Of a DNA stretch of 64,000 bases, positions 58,852-64,000 are shown in pieces. Location of the stretch: NCBI GenBank assembly GCA_022747635.1, contig JAKTNV010000004.1:20696969-20760968 (forward strand), written 5' to 3'. The notes below the pieces were generated by a model. That model saw only the letters and a program-made list of their open reading frames with translations, was not told the origin of the DNA and searched no databases. A program made the translations under genes and the position numbers. The stretch's first letter is position 1, and each line of letters begins with the position of its first letter. This stretch comes from Hetaerina americana (lineage: Eukaryota; Arthropoda; Insecta; Odonata; Calopterygidae).

Positions 58852-59700
58852 TATAAGAGGCATGGGAAGAAATAGAGGTAGGAATGAAAGTGGGCGGGGA
58901 ATTCGTAAAATCAGTTAGGTTCGCTGATGACCAAGCTTTAGTTTGTCAGTCAGCCAAGGGGTTGCAAGCATTGCTGGGTGCATTGGAAATTCAGTGCGAC
59001 AGGTATGGGATGAGAATCAATTTTAATAAAACAAAGGTTATGCGATTTTCTAGAAAGAAAAAGGCTAAGCTTAACATTAAAATAGGAGGGCAAAAACTAG
59101 AGCAGGTAGAAAAGTATCTAGGAAGTGTTTTGGACCAACACGGTCAAAGTAGTAGGGAGGAACGGAGAAGAATTGCGCTAGGCAAAGAGGCTTTTACGAG
59201 GAGGAGGGAGTTGATGACAGGGACGTTGAGTAAGGATGTTAAGAAAAGACTCGTCAAAACTTTGATATGGAGCGTAGCTATGTACGGCGCGGAAACGTGG
59301 TCTTTGAAGCAGGAGGATAGACGTAGACTGGAGGCTTTTGAAATGTGGGTGTGGAGAAGAATGGAGAAGGTGAAATGGACAGAGAAGAAAACAAATGAGG
59401 AAGTACTTGGTATGGTGGGCGAAGAGAGGAGAAATTCTATGGTGGCAGGAAAAGTGGATGACGGGGCAATTGGCCGGCAGTGGGATGTTGAAGACTGTAA
59501 TAGAGGGGAGAATGTTAGGCAAACGAAGAAAGGGAAGGAACAGGATAGGGATGTTGGACGGGATGAAGAAAGTACTCAGAGATGAAAAGGGGTCTGATGT
59601 AGAGTAGGATACTGGATTTTGTATTTTGTTAGGAAGCACAGAATATTTATCTAGTAGCTGTGTCCATCCAAAAACCTACCTTAACCGGTAGATTACCTAA
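58852..59700 (+). pseudogene. LINE reverse-transcriptase fragment 2 with 3' end
   Basis: The plus strand encodes the C-terminal half of the same LINE family as 35720-36520. Motifs are MKVGGEFVKSVRFADDQALV (catalytic ADD intact), INFNKTKVMRFSRKKKAKLN, QHGQSSREERRRIALGKEAF and VAMYGAETWSLKQEDRRRLE. The open frame runs 58884-59585. A frameshift around 59440-59500 moves the usual tail (LKTVIEGRMLGKRRKGRNRI) into another frame. A short 3' UTR-like stretch reaches the CA repeat at about 59709. The 5' part (endonuclease and RT fingers) is missing, so it is dead. Confidence 0.9.
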
Positions 59701-59708
59701 TCATAATA

Positions 59709-59728
59709 TACACACACACACACACACA
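59709..59728. repeat. (CA)n microsatellite
   Basis: A short ACACAC run lies between the 3' end of the LINE fragment and the SINE-B cluster. Confidence 0.9.
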
Positions 59729-59734
59729 TTCAAA

Positions 59735-60298
59735 CACAAAATCCCACCAAACGGCGAACAAATACTCATTCACATAAAAATAGCTATAAGGAAAAGGGAT
59801 AGGAACACTAATAAAGGACGAACACAATAGAGGTGGGGAAGGCGGAATCAGGCAAATCATGATTGTAAAAATATTTCCTAGACCGGGAACTTGGTTCGTG
59901 AACGTTCCGGAATAGAACTCCGGATCTTTCCACTTGCCGGGCGGAGGCTCTTAACCACTTGAGCTATCTTGGAAACGTAATTTACACTGAGATCTGCGGT
60001 GCTTTATGCAGCCAAGTGTCACGATTCTTTGGCCAAGTGATGGCGTTAGGGGGCTGTTTCACCCACCAAAGGAGAAGTAGACAACACACAAGAAGAAAGA
60101 ATAGTAGTTTAGCAATCATACAACATCATAAAGGATAGGAACAGTGCGTTTCGTGGCGCGCGTAGCCAGAAGAAGAGACGAGCCGCATTGGCCTCATTCA
60201 CATTCAAACACGAAATTCCGCCAAATGGCGAACAAATACTCATTCACATAGAAATAGGTATAAGGAAAAGGGATAGGAACACCTATAAAGGAGTGCAA
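59735..60298 (-). repeat. Rearranged SINE family B cluster
   Basis: A minus-strand tail and tRNA-like head (59735-59975; head AAGATAGCTCAAGTGGTTAA on the minus strand) is followed by the 4765-4899-type block in plus orientation (about 60015-60140) and then a second minus-strand tail (60197-60298). A CA repeat at 59709-59728 separates it from the LINE fragment upstream. Confidence 0.78.
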
Positions 60299-60334
60299 GT
60301 CCTTTAAAGTCCTATAAATCCAATTTTTCCTGAC

Positions 60335-60755
60335 GTGTGCGTGCTGTGCTGAATGCAGACCGTCGTTTAAGTGTGAGAATGATATTGATAAGATGTCATT
60401 GTACACCATTATCAATGAAAATTTGGCGTTGCGAAAAATCTGCGTTAAACTCGTCTCGAAGGTTTTGACAGACGACCAAGCGCAGGGTCGAGTGTATGCT
60501 GGCAAATACCTTCTGCAACGGCATCGTGATTATTCCCCAATCCCTTTACAGTCCCGACTTGGCACCAGCAGTCTAATTTAAACGAAATCCTCCCTCAAAG
60601 TACACCGCCAAGGGATCCGAAGAACCATCAAATAAGCATGCACGCGTACCCTTACGGAACCTCCGGAGTACGCCTACCAGGGAGCCTTCTAGTCGTGGAA
60701 AAACCGCTGGCAAAAGTGTGTCGACGCTCGAGGGATGTATTTTGAAGAATTTTGA
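60335..60755 (+). pseudogene. Decayed mariner-like transposase
   Basis: Broken-frame fragments appear in transposase order. They are a second helix-turn-helix (VRAVLNADRRLSVRMI, then LALRKICVKLVSKVLTDDQA), the catalytic signature YSPDLAPA encoded at 60547-60570, and a C-terminal SWKNRWQKCVDARGMYFEEF ending near 60754. Much of the core is deleted and there are stops and frameshifts. Terminal repeats were not found. The family resembles the mariner at 63649 more than the one at 12312. Confidence 0.8.
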
Positions 60756-61167
60756 GGCATTATAGCCATATCTGAAATAAATCTACTTTTAGATACTTTC
60801 TATACAAAATATTTATATGTACAACTACGGAAATCTCCGCGGCCTCACTCAAGGAAGTATGGTAGGGGTTCTTAGGATGCTATCGTATGAAAATAAAGTG
60901 GAAGAAGTACGTGAAAGGGGATCGATATTAGTTTGTTTGTATCACTATTTGTGTTGCGATCTTAGATAATGTGAAGGGGAAACGAATCTTTGAATCTGTT
61001 TACAGTATATCTCTCTAAGTTTGTTATTATTTTATAGCCAGCTGATGTAGTAGGGATAGAAAGTATTTTGTGGCATGTGTCGGGTTTGAAATCGCACTAA
61101 TAATACCATAGCAATAACCAGGATCCTTTCGAATGAAAGAGGACTACATGTATTTTCCAAAAATAAC

Positions 61168-61263
61168 TTTTTTATTTGGCAGAACTAGTTTCAACGCAAA
61201 TATGTCATCCTCAGGGACATAAAGATGACCCTTATGCATTGAAACTAGTGCCAAATAAAAACG
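61168..61263. repeat. Foldback element 3
   Basis: Left arm TTTTTATTTGGCAGAACTAG, TTTCAACGCAAATATGTCAT, CCTCAGG (61168-61215) is mirrored imperfectly by AAAGATGACCCTTATGCATT, GAAACTAGTGCCAAATAAAA (about 61220-61263). The GTTTCAACGC...TCATCCTCAGG core is shared with the foldback at 5515. Confidence 0.78.
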
Positions 61264-62039
61264 TTTGGTGGGAAACACAGTATTCTATTTTCATTCAAAA
61301 CTGGATTCCCACGTTGTCAAGTCTGATACCACCGAGTGTAACATGAATCCCTATAAACTCAAATGCTTCAGTATTCACTTACTGGAATGTTGGAATAATT
61401 ATATCTAAATACCGATACTTCTAGGTACTTTACCACTCTGTGGAAAATAGCTTTTAATCTGTGTTTTGACATGAAATTGAATCCCATTAATGCCGTTGTG
61501 CCATCCTATGTGCAGATGCTCTTCCATTATAGAATACCATTTATCCATCAATTTTTCAGTCATCTTTTCCAGTTACGTCATGATTATCCGTATAATCGTA
61601 GATTTATCATTAAAACCCCGCATAGGCTATCGCCCTCGATTTCGTGAAAGACATCGCCGGATTGTTCCTTTTATTATGAGTTTAATCTAGTCTGCGAGTC
61701 ACATTCCAGGTTATGTAGAAATTGTAGGTCCGTTACTGTTCTTACAGGCTAATTTATCACGCTCCGGTTAGATTTATGCTCTCATTCTTTGTGCAGTGCC
61801 GGATCGAAGAGGGATGGAAGGGAGCAAACATACAATCGCACCTCTCCACGGAAATAACTTCGTTTGCCAGCGAGACTAGCCCTGGACGCCGCGGGTGCCG
61901 TAGAATATCCAGGCGATGTGCCTGTTGCCTATCCACAGGGATAGGCGAAACGTCCTCCTGGTGGGCAGGCAACACTTCTCGTCAATTTAATCCCCCCCAC
62001 TCACAAACCTGACTGATCCATGCGGGTGCTCTGGTGCCA

Positions 62040-62245
62040 AAAGTTTTCTCTATCCCTGTGGAAGCATACGTAGGTGCGCCAACAGCTGAGGTCATTTCGC
62101 GGCCTCGACCCAAGTTTTACTCAGCCATAATGTCAAGAATAAACATCCGTGCCCACGGTGGGATTCGAAACTGGCCGTCTCCGGGATCATCCGCGGGGTG
62201 CGCAGCCTCGCCAGACGAACCAGGAACGACTTTTGTTTTCCATAA
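62040..62245 (-). repeat. Possible antisense SINE
   Basis: GGTGGGATTCGAAACTGGCC at about 62156 is the reverse complement of a B-box-like sequence, within a CpG-rich tract unlike its neighbours. There is no matching copy in the window, so this is only a suggestion. Confidence 0.3.
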
Positions 62246-63648
62246 TTTATAGTATTTCCCCTAACCCCGTTTCTTAACGCTTTACTCCAAATTTATGTGT
62301 TTTCCTCTCGGGTGTCTCCGTAGGTAAACAAGCCGAGCCAAAAGGAACAAAAGGATGTGTAAAGTGAATGCAGATAAGAATTATCGTAGCATATTAAAAG
62401 CATGTGTAAATTTTGGCTTGGACGCCCTGTATTCTTAAAGTGAATCTCGTGTCACTAATTTTGAATAATGTTCCATGCCAAAATTAGAAGAGTATTCGTA
62501 AATGTGCGTGCGCGCGCTCCTACATACCTGTATATGTGTGTATATATAATAATAGTGGTGGGAAAACTCACAGAAGTCGAGCGTTGGTAGCAGCAGTCAT
62601 GTTTTACTTCATAGTGTCGACAAATCTCGATTGTGGCGTGCAAGAATTGAAGTTTTTGATAATGCATTTCTGTTTTTTGACAGGTGGCTTCCCATCAGAG
62701 GTGGTCTGACGCTCATTGTTTGCATAGTATTCATTGACCCATCGGTCTTGATCTTTATTTAGATATTACTACTTGTGTAATTTTTGAAGTTTTACATCCA
62801 CTCCATAGTTTTATGATTAAAAACCGTTTCTCTTAATGATGGTAGTTTTCTTAGTAGGCCCAAATGTTCGCGGAATCATTCCAAAAATTTCTCCACGCAC
62901 CTGTACCATGTCCTCACTCCATATAAGTCCGCTGCAAGCTGTTTCGTACGACTTTTAGTTCGTTTTCTTATCCTCGGAAACATTTCTTTATCCCTACCTT
63001 TCCCCGGATGTATATTTTTAACATATTTCGTCAGTGTTTCCACATGTCTCCCTACCTTAATTATTCAATTAAACAGAGGCACGTTCTCTTCCTTAGTAAT
63101 GTGACCTCATTTCAAGAAGCTTCCCGATGCATCTAAAGAAATATTTTTATTATTTATTTTTATTCACTTACTATTTATGAATTCATGTACGTGCTAACTG
63201 GATGAAGTGACTTGGGCAATGTAGGCGGTTCTTTTCGCAAAAGATATATTTCTGCTGTATTTCCTAACCCTTTTACATGGGGAATCATTCACGGGTAATG
63301 TTTTCTTACAAATTAGTTAGCATCATGACTGGGCAGTGGGTGCAAAACTCGGCTCAGGTTCAAATCAGTGTCTCCTCAGAATAATCAGAGCCAAGCTTAT
63401 TGTTAGTCTCAGTGCACTTCGATGTTCCCAAAGGATTTGTGTAGCAAGTGTAGGAAAAAGAATTACCAGCTCCCTCGAGCGCGGGTATCTTAAGTAGGAG
63501 ATGGGCCATACGAATGTATTCAATTTTGTGAAAAGCTAGAATGCTTACCTATCTTACCAAATCATAGTTAAAGTGAATAAACCAGTTATTTTCTCATATG
63601 TCCGCAGAAATTCTCTAACTCGTCCTTTTTCAACACTATAATGTGGTA

Positions 63649-64000
63649 TACAGGGTTCGTCCGGAAAATAAGTGTACTGACTCCTGGGCTGGGCGCGCCT
63701 GGAGCGGCGCGCCCAGCACCGCTCTGACGGGCTGCGATTGGAGGGGGGTATGTTGGCCAGCGACGCTGAAAAAGGCAGTCGGCTCTGAGCTGTGGTGTAG
63801 TGAGGAGCTCTGTTAACGCGAACCTCCACGCTCGACCCACGTCACGGAACGCGATGCCGAAGTTTTTGGAGCAGCGTTATTCCATCAAATTTGCGGTAAA
63901 GCTTGGGAAATCGTCTACCGAAACTGTCGGTATGATTAACCAGGCTTACGGGGAGTCAGCCATGTCCAGAAACATGATCTTTCGGTGGCACAAGATGTTC
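63649..64000 (+). mobile_element. Left part of a second mariner family, cut by the window edge
   Basis: A TA at 63649-63650 is followed by CAGGGTTCGTCCGGAAAATA, which looks like a mariner terminal inverted repeat. A GC-rich leader of about 200 bp follows, and then a transposase start. The leader has a palindromic stretch around 63690-63712 (GGGCGCGCCTGGAGCGGCGCGCCC). The right end lies outside the window. Confidence 0.8.
63854..64000 (+). CDS. Mariner-like transposase, N-terminal 49 residues (partial)
   Basis: From ATG at 63854 the frame is open to the window edge. It encodes MPKFLEQRYSIKFAVKLGKS, then STETVGMINQAYGESAMSRN and MIFRWHKMF. This is the N-terminal helix-turn-helix of a mariner transposase group often seen in insects (IKFCVKLGKSATETFEML...AYG...LSRTQVFEWHKRF type), which binds the terminal repeats. 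Whether the catalytic core is intact cannot be seen here. Confidence 0.85.
   Translation, partial: MPKFLEQRYSIKFAVKLGKSSTETVGMINQAYGESAMSRNMIFRWHKMF

Larger units (their letters stand above)
60790..63648. other. No supported gene; foldback and possible SINE only
   Basis: Apart from the foldback at 61168-61263 and the SINE-like patch at about 62040-62245, I see only short unrelated open frames and a TG/TA-rich patch near 62520-62552. Confidence 0.5.

Noticed and set aside
1..64000. CRISPR arrays, operons or bacterial defence systems
   Set aside because: There are no regularly spaced direct repeats. The spliced gene and eukaryotic transposons show this is animal DNA.

Overview
The window is animal nuclear DNA, most likely from an insect. 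It holds one large spliced gene with short exons and GT-AG introns, two kinds of mariner transposon, LINE reverse-transcriptase fragments, several tRNA-derived SINE families and strong patchiness in CpG content. The species cannot be named from the sequence. There are no bacterial features, no CRISPR array and no convincing independent tRNA or rRNA gene.

The central feature, 13228-41427 on the plus strand, is most of the gene for the centrosomal protein CEP350 (CAP350). I could chain 23 exons. Every junction has an AG acceptor and a GT donor, and the codon phases agree across all 22 introns, giving about 2,567 continuous codons. Blocks recognisable from vertebrate CEP350 occur in the same order: the TSAWKTGLKWAKKELG block, the Y-D-H/T-x-x-x-x-x-YI helix, the DSFTKF...EEEMR...LKLRE coiled coil, DKGxED...RKKQRG, ELLLWRKRLELEEE and QSDIE...LKAKEQSLIKQ. 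The 5' end is not resolved (one candidate upstream exon lies at 10262-10315). The 3' end is also missing, because the last exon found ends at a strong donor. The CAP-Gly domain of vertebrate CEP350 is not where it should be.

The left flank (1-13.2 kb) has no supported gene. It carries SINEs (about 2985-3182, 4765-5160, 7088-7547), foldback repeats (5515-5690), a terminal-inverted-repeat element with a SINE inside it (11400-11881), and an internally deleted mariner with perfect 35-bp ends (12312-13068) just upstream of the first CEP350 exon.

From about 15.5 kb to about 42.2 kb, exons and introns are visibly poor in CG dinucleotides, while both flanks are rich in them. This is the pattern left by germline gene-body methylation. 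A SINE inside the gene has lost most of its CpGs to TpG/CpA, while copies outside keep them. Retroelements in the introns are almost all antisense to the gene.

The right flank (42.2-64 kb) is CpG-rich and holds no gene that I can support. It has two long pyrimidine-rich tracts (47.8-48.6 and 57.7-58.3 kb), a SINE at 51.0 kb, a plus-strand LINE fragment (58.85-59.6 kb), rearranged SINE-B sequence (59.7-60.3 kb), a decayed mariner (60.3-60.8 kb), a foldback (61.17-61.26 kb) and the left end of another mariner cut by the window edge (63649-64000).
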